The notes under the pieces: model-generated | What the model saw: only the letters and a program-made list of their open reading frames with translations | The model's database searches: none | What the model was told of the DNA's origin: nothing | In this document: positions 1 to 8,981 of the stretch, piece after piece | How positions within the stretch are numbered: position 1 is the first letter of the stretch | Layout of the letters: each line of letters opens with the position of its first letter | From: Bacterioplanes sp965233665 | GTDB taxonomy: Bacteria; Pseudomonadota; Gammaproteobacteria; Pseudomonadales; Oceanobacteraceae | DNA length: 64,000 nucleotides | Direction of reading: 5' to 3' | NCBI GenBank assembly: GCA_965233665.1 | Contig: CBDDTG010000015.1 | Span: 62,001-126,000 of the forward strand | Translations under genes and position numbers: made by a program

Positions 1-1482
1 ACCTTTGAACAAACACTGCTGTCCATTGCCCTCGAAACGCCACGTCAAACCAACGCCCTAAGCGCTGAGTTGGCCACCCTCGATCAAGCCATCACTCAGC
101 TTTATCAAACCCTGGGCAGTCAGATAGAGCTGGCATTAAGCGCCAGCCACGACGAGGCGATCAAGGTCGTACTGAAAGAGAAACAAAGCTCGCTCCGCCA
201 ACTGCAGCAAGATGGGCGCAATCTAAGTCAGCAACGCAGCTCGCTGCTTCAGCAAGCACAGCAACAAGGCGTGCAATCGATAAAATCGTCGCTGGAAGCG
301 CTCGAACAGCAGCAGCAGGCCCTCAACGCAAAAATATTGGCAATGTCTCAGCAAATTCGACAACTGACCTTGCAAGCAGCGCAGCGCGCCGATGTAGCAG
401 AACAACAAGGCATTCAGCGCCTGGTGATATTGTTGGTGATTGCATTGCTGTTAGGCAGTGGCCTGTCTTGGTTAATCAGTCGCAGTATCGTCGTACCTTT
501 GCAAAATATGAGCGCACGCTTAAAACACATCGCCAGTGGTGACGGTGATTTAACTCAGACCCTGGACGACAGCGGCAACAGCGAGTTGAGCGAGATAGGC
601 CGCGGTTTCAATCGCTTCTTAGCCGTGCTGCGCCGGCTTATCATAGCTAGCAGTGACAACGCCAATGAGCTGGGCAAATCCTCCGAAACCGCTTTGCAAA
701 TCATGCGAGATACTTTAGAAAATGTTGAACGCCAATATGTGGAAACCGAGCAAGTGGCGACCGCCGTCAACGAAATGAGCGCCACCACAGAGGACGTGGC
801 ACGCAGCTCTAATCATGCCTCTGACGTGACAGAGCAAGTGCGCACCCAAGTGCTCAACGGTCGAGAAGGCGCTGAAATCACGCAAGCCACGATCAGTCGC
901 TTGGCTCAGGAAATCGACAATGCCTCTAATGTGGTTTCAGCTCTGGTAGAAGAAACACGCAACATTGCCGTGGTATTAGACACCATTCAGAGCATTGCCG
1001 AGCAAACCAACTTATTGGCGCTCAACGCCGCCATTGAAGCTGCCCGTGCTGGAGAGCAAGGGCGAGGATTCGCCGTGGTCGCTGACGAAGTGCGCTCACT
1101 GGCGCAGCGCACGCATTCCTCCACCGAAGACATTCAAAAACTGGTGCAACGACTGCAGACCGAAGCCAACAATGCCGTCAACAGCATGCGCTCTGGACAA
1201 CAAGCCAGCGAGGAATGCTTACAGCAAAGCCAGGCGACAGCAGCGACGTTTGAGCAAGCATCGGAAGCCGTCAACCAAATCACCGACCTGAATCACCAAA
1301 TCGCGGCTGCAGCCGAAGAGCAAGCCAGCGTCGCCGTCGAGATCAACCACAGCCTGAACAGCATCAGCGATCTGGCCGAAGTTACGACTCAGGGGGCGAA
1401 AAAGACCCACGCCGCCAATGAAAACATTGCCATGCGCCTGATCGACCTTCATACCAAGCTAAATCGCTTTAAAACCGAATAA
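1..1482 (+). CDS. Methyl-accepting chemotaxis protein, N-terminus outside the window
   Basis: The reading frame is open from base 1 with no stop, so this is the 3' part of a longer gene; a TTG at 70 is not the true start. Visible parts in order are a coiled-coil periplasmic stretch rich in Gln, a transmembrane segment (around bases 420-480), a HAMP domain, and a cytoplasmic signalling domain. The signalling domain has the hallmark hairpin tip 'EQTNLLALNAAIEAARAGE', which contacts CheW and CheA. The ligand domain is mostly missing, so the stimulus is unknown. The gene is convergent with the TonB receptor gene and shares a hairpin terminator with it. Confidence 0.95.
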   Translation, partial: TFEQTLLSIALETPRQTNALSAELATLDQAITQLYQTLGSQIELALSASHDEAIKVVLKEKQSSLRQLQQDGRNLSQQRSSLLQQAQQQGVQSIKSSLEALEQQQQALNAKILAMSQQIRQLTLQAAQRADVAEQQGIQRLVILLVIALLLGSGLSWLISRSIVVPLQNMSARLKHIASGDGDLTQTLDDSGNSELSEIGRGFNRFLAVLRRLIIASSDNANELGKSSETALQIMRDTLENVERQYVETEQVATAVNEMSATTEDVARSSNHASDVTEQVRTQVLNGREGAEITQATISRLAQEIDNASNVVSALVEETRNIAVVLDTIQSIAEQTNLLALNAAIEAARAGEQGRGFAVVADEVRSLAQRTHSSTEDIQKLVQRLQTEANNAVNSMRSGQQASEECLQQSQATAATFEQASEAVNQITDLNHQIAAAAEEQASVAVEINHSLNSISDLAEVTTQGAKKTHAANENIAMRLIDLHTKLNRFKTE

Positions 1483-1500
1483 AGGCGCCAACCGGCGCCT
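1483..1500 (-). terminator. Hairpin between convergent chemoreceptor and TonB-receptor genes
   Basis: A perfect 7-bp stem AGGCGCC/GGCGCCT has a 4-nt loop. Read on the minus strand it is followed by TTTATT, so it fits an intrinsic terminator for the TonB-receptor gene. It starts right after the stop codon of the plus-strand chemoreceptor gene and may stop transcription both ways. Confidence 0.6.
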
Positions 1501-1510
1501 AAAACAACCC

Positions 1511-3940
1511 TTAGAACCGATACTTGGTAGACACACTGACATTGCGTGGATCGCCCGGCTGACCGCCAAGGAACATCGGCTTGCTGTAGTACGTTTCATT
1601 GGTCAGATTATGAACATTTAACTGCAGCGCCAGCTGCTCGTAATCGTAACTGACTGCGGCGTCAAAGCGCGTGTATTCCGGCACAACGGCTTTATCGACT
1701 CCGAAGGATGACGAGTTAATCGTACGCTTGTCTTCATACTGCACACCCAGCGCCAGCGTCACTGGTGCAGGTAACTGACTCAGAGGCAGGCTGTAACGTC
1801 CCCACACGCTGGCGAAACGTTTTGGTATGCCCTTCACTTGCCCCAAGTTCTCGCCCTTGCGCACCTGCTCGGCCTTTTGATAAGTGGCGTTCATTGTCAG
1901 CTGCCAGCGCTCTGCCAAGGCCAACGCCAAATCCAACTCATAGCCACGGGTTTTGTCTTCGTCATCGTAGAAGTATTGACGCACATCGACGTTATATTCG
2001 TCGTCTTCCGGGTTATCGTTGTATTCAGGGTTGGCATAGCGCAAGTTGGTGCGACGAGTATCAAACCAGACCAGAGAGCCCGTCACACGTCCCGCCAGAG
2101 CGGCCCAGCGCAGACCAATGTCCAGCGACTGCGATTCTGAATCCGGGCGATCGTCCTCGCCATTAACGCTATCTAATATGCTGTAAGCCGTGCGACCTTT
2201 CGCAAAGTTGGCAAAGGTAGCGAGCTGCGGCAACCAGCGATAGTTCAATCCAGCATTAAACGTATTGCCGGCATCACGGGTGTCTGCCTCGGGCGTTGCT
2301 TGCGGGCTTCTGTCTGTGCCCAGGTGCTGATAGCGCTGCTCCAAGCGAGTATGCGCCAGCCCAAATCGTGCGGTTAAACGCTCGGCCCAATAGAACACTT
2401 CTTGAGCACTGACGCCCTGCGCGATCAGCTCTTTGTTGTAGTGGCTGCGCAGGCTATGGTCGTAATCCATGAAATCGCCGCTGGGCCAATTGGCATCGCG
2501 CATGTCCAAAATGTAGGGAATCGGGTTGCTGCCGCTGCCACCATCGGCGTCGTAAGCCGACCAGCTTTTCAGCTTAATCTCGCGCTGATCGTGATACAGG
2601 CTAAGTAAGTGCTCACCTGACCAGGTTCCCAGGTTCCAGCTTTTAGTGATATCGGCGAAGTATTGCCAGTTGTCTTCGTCGACCACTTGACGGCGGTATT
2701 CCTGACGTCGAATGGCATAGGGGTAGAGCTCGCCATCCACCACCAAAGGCGCGCGTGGATCAGCATTGATTTCGCCGCGGCGATTCCAATACACATAGTT
2801 GTAGGCGCCCGTTTGACGCACAAACTCAGACTCATAACTGCGTTGTTGCAACTGGTGCACTAAGGACCAGCCGCCACGACCATGCCATTCATGAATCAGT
2901 TTGACGCGTTGCTCAGTGCCCTCGTTCGGTTCGGACAGGGGCGAAATCAGCGATGCGCTGCCTAAATCGTATGGCTCCAAGCCGTCACTGCTGCGAACGC
3001 TGTCGGCGAGCTGCTGGCGTTGCTCATCCGTTAGCTGCAAACCCAAACTGCCATCCGCGTCGCCATCCGCATCGTTCGGTAAGTCGCTGGCATCGATACG
3101 GCCGGGTGTCGCCAGGGTGCTGTCCCAGTTCATGATGCGGACCGGATGGCCGACGGAGTCGATCTGCACACTGTCACCAATATAAGCCATCTGCAGGCGC
3201 AACTGATGATGCGCGTTTAACTGCCAGCGCACACTGCCGTATGCCTCACTGCGCTCGGATGACAAACCCCGATAGCCATCGCTCTGCTGATGGCCTGCCA
3301 CCAAGCGATAAGCCAAGGCGTCATTGATCGGCGCCGTGGTATCCAGCGATAGCCCCCATTCATTCCAACGGCCAGCATTGGCAGAGACTTCGGTTCGAGC
3401 CTGGCTTTGGGGCTGCTTTTCAATCAGATTGATAACACCGCCGGCTTCACCGATGCCATACAAGCCCGTAGCTGGACCTTTAAGCACTTCCACCCGATCA
3501 ATATTTAGCATCGAGCGAGTTGGATTGTAGGTGTTGCCTAAGCCGCCGCCGGCATACATGCCGTCGAGGGCGTAATTGACCCCCAGACCACGAATCACCA
3601 AGTTGTCACCGATGCCGTAGTTATTGCCGGCCTGGCTGATGCCGCTGATATTGCGAATGCTGTCTTGCAGAGTTTGTGCGCCCTGACTATCCAGCAGCTC
3701 GCGATCAATCACCACCGTCGCCGCCGGTGTTTGCAGCAAGCTCATTGACGATTTAGTTGCCGTGGAACCCACTTGCGGTGGCAAACGTTCTTCCGTGCCA
3801 GTCACAGTAACCTGGGCTAACTCTGTCGCATCCTGCGCGTGTGTCGTCACTGCCCATCCAAGGCAGGCCAGCATAGACACTTGTTGAATCGAACTACTCA
3901 AAGGATGGCGACGCAAAAGCGCCGGAGGTCGTGCAGGCAT
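1511..3940 (-). CDS. TonB-dependent siderophore receptor
   Basis: This is an outer-membrane ferric-siderophore receptor of 809 aa. An N-terminal signal peptide ends near 'THAQ'. A plug domain follows ('LLDSQGAQTLQDSIRN', 'VEVLKGPATGLYG', 'GGVINL'), then a beta-barrel that ends in the terminal 'KYRF' aromatic signature. I chose the ATG at 3940 because AGGA lies about 9 nt upstream; an upstream in-frame TTG at 3964 lacks a ribosome site. A possible Fur site lies in the 123-bp gap upstream. It sits downstream of, and on the same strand as, the DUF3649/PepSY/DUF3325 operon, a common partnership in siderophore uptake. The substrate cannot be told from the sequence. Confidence 0.93.
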   Translation of the reverse strand: MPARPPALLRRHPLSSSIQQVSMLACLGWAVTTHAQDATELAQVTVTGTEERLPPQVGSTATKSSMSLLQTPAATVVIDRELLDSQGAQTLQDSIRNISGISQAGNNYGIGDNLVIRGLGVNYALDGMYAGGGLGNTYNPTRSMLNIDRVEVLKGPATGLYGIGEAGGVINLIEKQPQSQARTEVSANAGRWNEWGLSLDTTAPINDALAYRLVAGHQQSDGYRGLSSERSEAYGSVRWQLNAHHQLRLQMAYIGDSVQIDSVGHPVRIMNWDSTLATPGRIDASDLPNDADGDADGSLGLQLTDEQRQQLADSVRSSDGLEPYDLGSASLISPLSEPNEGTEQRVKLIHEWHGRGGWSLVHQLQQRSYESEFVRQTGAYNYVYWNRRGEINADPRAPLVVDGELYPYAIRRQEYRRQVVDEDNWQYFADITKSWNLGTWSGEHLLSLYHDQREIKLKSWSAYDADGGSGSNPIPYILDMRDANWPSGDFMDYDHSLRSHYNKELIAQGVSAQEVFYWAERLTARFGLAHTRLEQRYQHLGTDRSPQATPEADTRDAGNTFNAGLNYRWLPQLATFANFAKGRTAYSILDSVNGEDDRPDSESQSLDIGLRWAALAGRVTGSLVWFDTRRTNLRYANPEYNDNPEDDEYNVDVRQYFYDDEDKTRGYELDLALALAERWQLTMNATYQKAEQVRKGENLGQVKGIPKRFASVWGRYSLPLSQLPAPVTLALGVQYEDKRTINSSSFGVDKAVVPEYTRFDAAVSYDYEQLALQLNVHNLTNETYYSKPMFLGGQPGDPRNVSVSTKYRF

Positions 3941-4000
3941 ATAACCGCGTCCTGTTATCAACAAAAAAACAGCGGCGATTATGCTGACAACAAAATCAAA

Positions 4001-4015
4001 TGCAAATAGTTATTA
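4001..4015 (-). promoter_or_regulatory. Candidate Fur box upstream of TonB receptor
   Basis: On the minus strand TAATAACTATTTGCA matches 10 of 14 defined positions of the 7-1-7 Fur consensus TGATAATnATTATCA. It lies 61 bp upstream of the receptor start codon. The match is weaker than the Fur box upstream of the DUF3649 gene, but placement and gene function fit iron control. Confidence 0.45.
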
Positions 4016-4063
4016 AATACCTATGAGAATATACTTATTCCACTTCTGAGCGTTACATCACGA

Positions 4064-4363
4064 CTAACGCCGGCTAACCACTTCAGCACCGGTCAGCTGC
4101 AAACACCAGCGACACCAACCCGGGCGCCAAGCCAAGCTCAGCCCAACCAGCATGCCAACCAAGCTCAACTGCCCCAGCACCGCCACACAAGCCACGCCGG
4201 TCTGATACTGCTGCGCCAACCCCAGCCAGGCCAGCATGCAGCAGCTCAGGGCTAATACCTGCCACAAGTGCCTCACATAGCGCCGCGGGCGCTTCAAACT
4301 CAGGCATTTGCGCTGGCGATGGCCGCAACCACAGCCGAACACGCACGCCAACCACAGCAACAT
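4064..4363 (-). CDS. DUF3325-like small membrane protein of iron-uptake operon
   Basis: A 99-aa protein, mostly hydrophobic with about three membrane helices and a Cys/Arg-rich first loop. Size, composition and position directly after a PepSY-associated membrane protein match the DUF3325 family found beside siderophore receptors. The start ATG overlaps the stop of the PepSY gene as TAATG, which indicates translational coupling; an upstream in-frame start inside the PepSY gene is less likely. Function is unknown; it is probably an inner-membrane partner of the PepSY protein. Confidence 0.7.
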   Translation of the reverse strand: MLLWLACVFGCGCGHRQRKCLSLKRPRRYVRHLWQVLALSCCMLAWLGLAQQYQTGVACVAVLGQLSLVGMLVGLSLAWRPGWCRWCLQLTGAEVVSRR

Positions 4364-5844
4364 TAAGCTAAACACGACTGCTCTCCTTTGCTGCTTTGAA
4401 ACCTTAATTGCCAAGCAATAACACTCAGCCCAAGGGCGGTTAACCAGGCTACTAGCTGCACCGCCATCCAGTCGCTATTCATGCCGGTCAACGCTTGCCA
4501 GCTGGCCCAGGGTGCTTGCCACCAATCTAGGGTTGCCACCAGCCACCAAGCCAGCGCCGCTAGGCCATAAAGAATGGCAGGTGGGCAGCGAATGGCGACA
4601 ACGGCCAATGCCAGCCAGCATAGAAACAAGCCATCTTGGGCTGCGCTCAGCGACACGTCAGTCCAGCGCAACAACAGCAAGAACAGCGCAATGGCCGCAG
4701 GTAAGCCGGCAAAACTGGCTAGGTTCAACACTCTGACCATATGCCACCAACGATCGCGCCGCCGCTCTCGTTTGCGCAGCCAAATTACATGGCCACTGAC
4801 GATCATGAGGCAGCCCAGCAGCCCCGCAAAAACATATAAAAAACGCAGCCAAGCAGAGGCAAATAAGCCTTCATGTATGCCAAACAACGCCTGCTGCAGA
4901 GCCTGAGGCCAAGGCAAGCTTGCCGTATGAGATTGCCACACGTTAGTGCTCAGATTGACATAGGCCAGCTTGCCGCCGCCCACAATGCCCTCGGCGGGAC
5001 CGCTCAAACGCGCCAACCCCGTCGACCAGTCGATACGTAGTTCAGCAACTCCCTTACTGCCCCAGTGCTGCTGCGCTTGTTGATACAGCTGCAGCAGCGA
5101 CACCGCTTCGACAGGCGCAAGCGGCTCGCCGTCAGGCTGTGGCTGGCGTATGGCTGCAAAATATTGGGACCGCGCATCGCCTGAAAAATCGAAGCCTGCC
5201 GCGACCGTGCCAGGCCACACCGACGAGCCATAAAACAGCAAACCGCTGTAGGCCATTAATAAATAGAACGGCAAGGCCGTGACCGCCAATAAGTTATGGC
5301 CATCGAGCCAACTGCGTAGCCCCTTGCCAGGGCGCAGCAGCAGCATTTCCTGCAGAATTTTTTTGTGCACCACAATGCCGCTGATCAATACCAGCAGCAG
5401 CCAAGCCGACAAAGCACAAGCCAAGATGCGAGCGACGTCGCGGCCCAAATAGTGAAAGCGATAATGCAACTGATACAGCCATTGCCCACCCCAGTCGGGC
5501 ATGCCTTGCCACTGCCAACCGTTTCCCCCTGGCTGCAACAGTGCAGAGTGGCGCTCGCTATCGCGCCAATACACTTCATAAAAAGGGCGTTGTTGACCAA
5601 CCGGAAACTGCACCCACCACTGCTGCGCAGACTGTTGTTGCAGATGTCGCTCAATCTCGGGCAATGCCTGCTCTGCTGGCAACTGGCGCTGCGATGAAAG
5701 CTCGGGCTCCAACCAATAATCGATTTGCACATCCAAAAAGCCCAGCGTGCCAGTCACAAACATAAAAAATAGCCACCAGCCACACAGCAACCCCAGCCAG
5801 GTATGCACACCACTGAGGCTTTGACGCCAACGCACTACAGCCAT
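4363..5844 (-). CDS. PepSY-associated inner-membrane protein (iron-regulated)
   Basis: A 493-aa protein of the PepSY_TM type. It begins 'MAVVRWRQSLSGVHTWLG', whose SLxxxHxWxG helix is a hallmark of the family. It has four or more membrane helices and periplasmic PepSY-like regions ('LYQLHYRFHYLG', 'FGIHEGLF'). Relatives next to siderophore receptors are proposed to act in reduction or release of iron from siderophores. I chose the ATG at 5844 (AGGA 9 nt upstream); it overlaps the end of the DUF3649 gene by 10 nt. Fur control is inherited from the operon promoter. Confidence 0.85.
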   Translation of the reverse strand: MAVVRWRQSLSGVHTWLGLLCGWWLFFMFVTGTLGFLDVQIDYWLEPELSSQRQLPAEQALPEIERHLQQQSAQQWWVQFPVGQQRPFYEVYWRDSERHSALLQPGGNGWQWQGMPDWGGQWLYQLHYRFHYLGRDVARILACALSAWLLLVLISGIVVHKKILQEMLLLRPGKGLRSWLDGHNLLAVTALPFYLLMAYSGLLFYGSSVWPGTVAAGFDFSGDARSQYFAAIRQPQPDGEPLAPVEAVSLLQLYQQAQQHWGSKGVAELRIDWSTGLARLSGPAEGIVGGGKLAYVNLSTNVWQSHTASLPWPQALQQALFGIHEGLFASAWLRFLYVFAGLLGCLMIVSGHVIWLRKRERRRDRWWHMVRVLNLASFAGLPAAIALFLLLLRWTDVSLSAAQDGLFLCWLALAVVAIRCPPAILYGLAALAWWLVATLDWWQAPWASWQALTGMNSDWMAVQLVAWLTALGLSVIAWQLRFQSSKGEQSCLA

Positions 5845-6137
5845 AGCCAAGTTCCTGCTGCCACAGACAATAACGTCATCGCTATTAACGCCAAGCCAGG
5901 TTGAGGGCGACTGACAACACACATAAAGATAACGGTATAAAACCCAAGGGAAAATACCAGCACCGCCATGGTGACCTGCGCCGGCTGCCACCATTGAGCC
6001 AACAGCCAGGCCACAGCGGCAGAAAGCAGGGCCGCCGCGCCATAGGACAACAGCAATGCGGGCAGCAGATGTACTAAAGCCCAGTGAGCAGTACCAGGCC
6101 GTGGCTTGCCCTGCAGTAGGTTATTGAGAGAGAACAA
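5835..6137 (-). CDS. DUF3649-like small membrane protein, first gene of Fur-regulated operon
   Basis: About 100 aa with three hydrophobic segments ('LLPALLLSYGAAALL', 'MAVLVFSLGFYTVIF', 'LALIAMTLLSVAAG'). The order small membrane protein, PepSY protein, DUF3325, TonB receptor matches the DUF3649 iron-uptake context. There is no ATG near the start; a TTG at 6137 with AGGTG 5 nt upstream is the best start. A TTG at 6152 would lie inside the Fur box and is less likely. The function is not known beyond its link to siderophore use. Confidence 0.7.
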   Translation of the reverse strand: MFSLNNLLQGKPRPGTAHWALVHLLPALLLSYGAAALLSAAVAWLLAQWWQPAQVTMAVLVFSLGFYTVIFMCVVSRPQPGLALIAMTLLSVAAGTWLWL

Positions 6138-6146
6138 AAATGCACC

Positions 6147-6161
6147 TGACAATCACTATCA
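6147..6161 (-). promoter_or_regulatory. Fur box of the DUF3649-PepSY-DUF3325 operon
   Basis: On the minus strand TGATAGTGATTGTCA matches 12 of 14 defined positions of the 7-1-7 Fur consensus TGATAATnATTATCA and is itself nearly palindromic. It lies just downstream of a perfect -10 box, where bound Fur would block transcription start. Confidence 0.8.
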
Positions 6162-6172
6162 ATTAGCGGCGC

Positions 6173-6200
6173 ATTATAGTCAGATGGAAGCCGGGGTAAA
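6173..6200 (-). promoter_or_regulatory. Sigma-70 promoter of iron-uptake operon
   Basis: The minus strand carries TTTACC (6200-6195), a 16-bp spacer and a perfect TATAAT (6178-6173). The Fur box begins 11 bp downstream of the -10 box, so the predicted start site falls at the edge of or inside the operator. Confidence 0.65.
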
Positions 6201-6285
6201 CGTTTATTGAAATCTGGTTTCAAAGGCGTTGAGCTGCCATCAGATGACGCTGCCATCAAGCAGCGCCGGTTTGCACTAGGGCCCT

Positions 6286-7857
6286 TCAGCGACTGAAACG
6301 GCTGACCAACTCCAGCTGCCGATCAGCCGCTTGCTCCATTTCGCGGCTCAGGCTGGCATCGGCATCAATAAGCTCAGATGCTTGCACGCTGTTGTCGCGA
6401 ATCTGCGTGACTCGGGCGGCAATATCGGTGGATACGTTCGACTGCTGCTCGGCGCCAGCGGCCATTTCTTGGGCGCTATTGGCGATGGCATCGACAGATT
6501 GCAGCAGGGTTTCCAACTGCGATGACACATTGTGCATTTGCTCTTGAGTCGCCGCAGCACCGTCGCGCCCTTCCTGCATGCGAGTAACCAATCCACCGAC
6601 CTGTTGTTGAATCTGGCCCAAAGCCGATTGAATGCGCTCAGTCGATTTTTGAGTATCGGCCGCCAGACTGCGCACCTCATCTGCGACCACAGCAAAGCCC
6701 CGCCCAGCTTCTCCGGCTCGGGCAGCCTCAATCGCGGCGTTCAAGGCCAGCAAGTTGGTTTTTTCAGCGATGGCATCAATCGACGTGGCGATGGTGCCGA
6801 TTTCGGCCACCAATTGATTTAAAGCCTCAGCCTGTTCAGCATCGCGGACCAAATGATCATGCTGAGTTGAGACCAACTCCGCGACCTGATGCAGCACACT
6901 GCGACCTTCCTCACCCAATTGGCGTGAAGCTTCCGCATCGCGAGAGACCTGGCTGACCGAGTGACTGATCTGATCAATGCTGGTACTGAGCTGTTCAATT
7001 GCTACGGCGATCTGGTCGGTTTCATAGCTGAGCTGTTGCACACTGTGGCTGCTGTGGCTGGCGTTCGTCGCCACCTGATGGGATTTTGCCACCACATCGT
7101 GGCTGCTGTGACGCACCATGCCAGTGATGGTGCGAAGCGCCGACTGATCAATGATTTGTTGCAAGCGATAACGCCCAAGGTTGCTTATTTCGCCGGTAAA
7201 AACGTACTGCGTTAGCGCGTCCTGACTGATCGCAGCTGAGCATTTATCCGCTGGCATCATCCAATGCTGCATCCAACCGTCTAGCCACATAGCAAGCGCA
7301 GCCGTGCCCGCCAGCAGCGCCATCGCCGGCCACCACATTTGTGCCAAAAACACCAACAATGCCGAGGCTGGCAACCCAAACAAGCTCCAGAAGGGCAATA
7401 AGCGTTTAATGCGCGGAAATAAGCGCTGCCACATTGAAAACGGCTTTTTCCCGGCATTAAGCCGTGCATACACACTTTCAGCACGGCGAACCTGACCGGC
7501 GCTGGGCTTAACCCTGACCGATTCATAACCGCAGATTTTGCCGGCGTCATAAATCGGCGTGACATGGGCATTTACCCAATAATGATCGCCATTTTTGCAG
7601 CGATTTTTAACGATTCCGACCCAATGGTGACCGGCTTTCAAATGATCCCACATCAATTGAAATGCCGCTTGGGGCATATCCGGGTGGCGGATAATATTGT
7701 GCGCTTGGCCGATCAGTTCGTTTTCTTCAAAACCTGAAATATCCAGGAAATCCTGATTCACATTGCGAATAACACCGCGCGCATCGGTGGTAGAAATAAT
7801 CGACTGCTTATCCGTTAATGGATGGTCTACTTGGGTAACAGGAAAATTACGGCGCAC
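6286..7857 (-). CDS. Aer-like chemoreceptor with PAS domain
   Basis: A 523-aa energy/redox taxis receptor. The N-terminal PAS domain (about residues 20-120, 'NIIRHPDMPQAAF', 'GHHWVGIVKNRCKNG', 'YWVNAHVTPI') resembles Aer, which binds FAD. A paired membrane segment follows (about 160-200), then a signalling domain with 'EKTNLLALNAAIEAARAGE'. There is no periplasmic ligand domain, as expected for an internal sensor. The start is a GTG with GAGG about 8 nt upstream. It probably steers the cell along oxygen or redox gradients, which fits the high-affinity oxidase locus in this window. Confidence 0.93.
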   Translation of the reverse strand: MRRNFPVTQVDHPLTDKQSIISTTDARGVIRNVNQDFLDISGFEENELIGQAHNIIRHPDMPQAAFQLMWDHLKAGHHWVGIVKNRCKNGDHYWVNAHVTPIYDAGKICGYESVRVKPSAGQVRRAESVYARLNAGKKPFSMWQRLFPRIKRLLPFWSLFGLPASALLVFLAQMWWPAMALLAGTAALAMWLDGWMQHWMMPADKCSAAISQDALTQYVFTGEISNLGRYRLQQIIDQSALRTITGMVRHSSHDVVAKSHQVATNASHSSHSVQQLSYETDQIAVAIEQLSTSIDQISHSVSQVSRDAEASRQLGEEGRSVLHQVAELVSTQHDHLVRDAEQAEALNQLVAEIGTIATSIDAIAEKTNLLALNAAIEAARAGEAGRGFAVVADEVRSLAADTQKSTERIQSALGQIQQQVGGLVTRMQEGRDGAAATQEQMHNVSSQLETLLQSVDAIANSAQEMAAGAEQQSNVSTDIAARVTQIRDNSVQASELIDADASLSREMEQAADRQLELVSRFSR

Positions 7858-8038
7858 AATGCAAACCTCGATGAGTGGCTTAGGGCAGTCGATGCTGACC
7901 TAAACTTAGGTCTAGCGGAAAACGCGCCACACTACCAATACTGGCTCAGACTTACCGTTACAAGTTGCATCCAACTGTTACAGAGCGGCGCTTGCATGCC
8001 GTGCTTGGATTAACTAGCCATCAGCCCGTGTCTGCAAC

Positions 8039-8899
8039 TTACTCGGCCAGCGATTGCTGTGCTCGCATCTCCGTCAGCTCCTCAAGAATATCGAGGTAGT
8101 CATGCTCGGTCATACCTAGCTGCTCAAAGTACTGTGGATGATGGGTTTGCCACTGATGATCGTCTTTCGATAACGTCAGCTGCCGATGCAAGTTGTCGGC
8201 GATTTTCAGTGCCGCCAGCAGCATGTTTTCTTCGTAGTCGGTGTTGTAAGACAAATACTCCAGGTTGTGATGATTGAGGATCACGTGACAAATGTCGGTT
8301 GGCAGGTTCCATGAGTTGGCAATTAAGAAACCGACAACTGGGTGACTGGTGTTGTAGAACTGATCCTCATACACAGCCAGTGATACATCGTCATCGGCGT
8401 TCGCAGTGCGCAAACACTCCAAATAAGTGTCGTGGTAACGCATCGCCATGGCGGCGATACCGCAGTCATGAAAAAGGCCCGTGGTGTAGAGGTTTTCTTG
8501 TGGCACCTCGTCTTTGATGCGTTGGCCTAAATACACCATGATGCCGGCGACTTCGGAGGATTCGTCCCACAAGCGCTCAAAACTGATGGCTGATTTACCA
8601 CTAAACGATTGCTTCAGCATCACCGCCGTCAGTAGCGTCAGCGTGGTATCCAACCCAAGCATCATAACCGCCTGCCGAACATCGCTGACTACCCGCCCAA
8701 AACCGAATTGCGATGAGTTGATGGTTTTCAAGATCGCCGACGACAACCCCAAATCACGAGCCACCAAGTCGGCCAAATCGCCCAGCTCAGGCTCCTTTGA
8801 CTGGACCAGCGCTTGGGCCTCCACCAGCAACTTAGGCGGTGAGGGAATAAAAAAGGTTTTTTGCAAACCATCTAAATAGTCTTGGTCCAGTTTGAGCAT
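8039..8899 (-). CDS. HDOD domain protein
   Basis: A 286-aa protein made almost wholly of an HDOD domain ('LGLSSAILKTINSSQFGFG', 'DVRQAVMMLGLD', 'LFHDCGIAAMAMRY'), a metal-site-poor relative of HD phosphohydrolases used in signalling. No output domain is attached. I chose the ATG at 8899 because AAGGA lies 10 nt upstream; a GTG at 8908 is only one base from that site. It lies between two chemoreceptor genes on the same strand, which suggests a role in motility or second-messenger signalling, but the exact role is unknown. Confidence 0.88.
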   Translation of the reverse strand: MLKLDQDYLDGLQKTFFIPSPPKLLVEAQALVQSKEPELGDLADLVARDLGLSSAILKTINSSQFGFGRVVSDVRQAVMMLGLDTTLTLLTAVMLKQSFSGKSAISFERLWDESSEVAGIMVYLGQRIKDEVPQENLYTTGLFHDCGIAAMAMRYHDTYLECLRTANADDDVSLAVYEDQFYNTSHPVVGFLIANSWNLPTDICHVILNHHNLEYLSYNTDYEENMLLAALKIADNLHRQLTLSKDDHQWQTHHPQYFEQLGMTEHDYLDILEELTEMRAQQSLAE

Positions 8900-8981
8900 A
8901 ACAAGCACATCCTTAGGCAGAGCAATGCGGCAGTTTCAACACTAGTCCAAAATCGCTCTGCCAGGGCGGCCTAAAGCTTAC

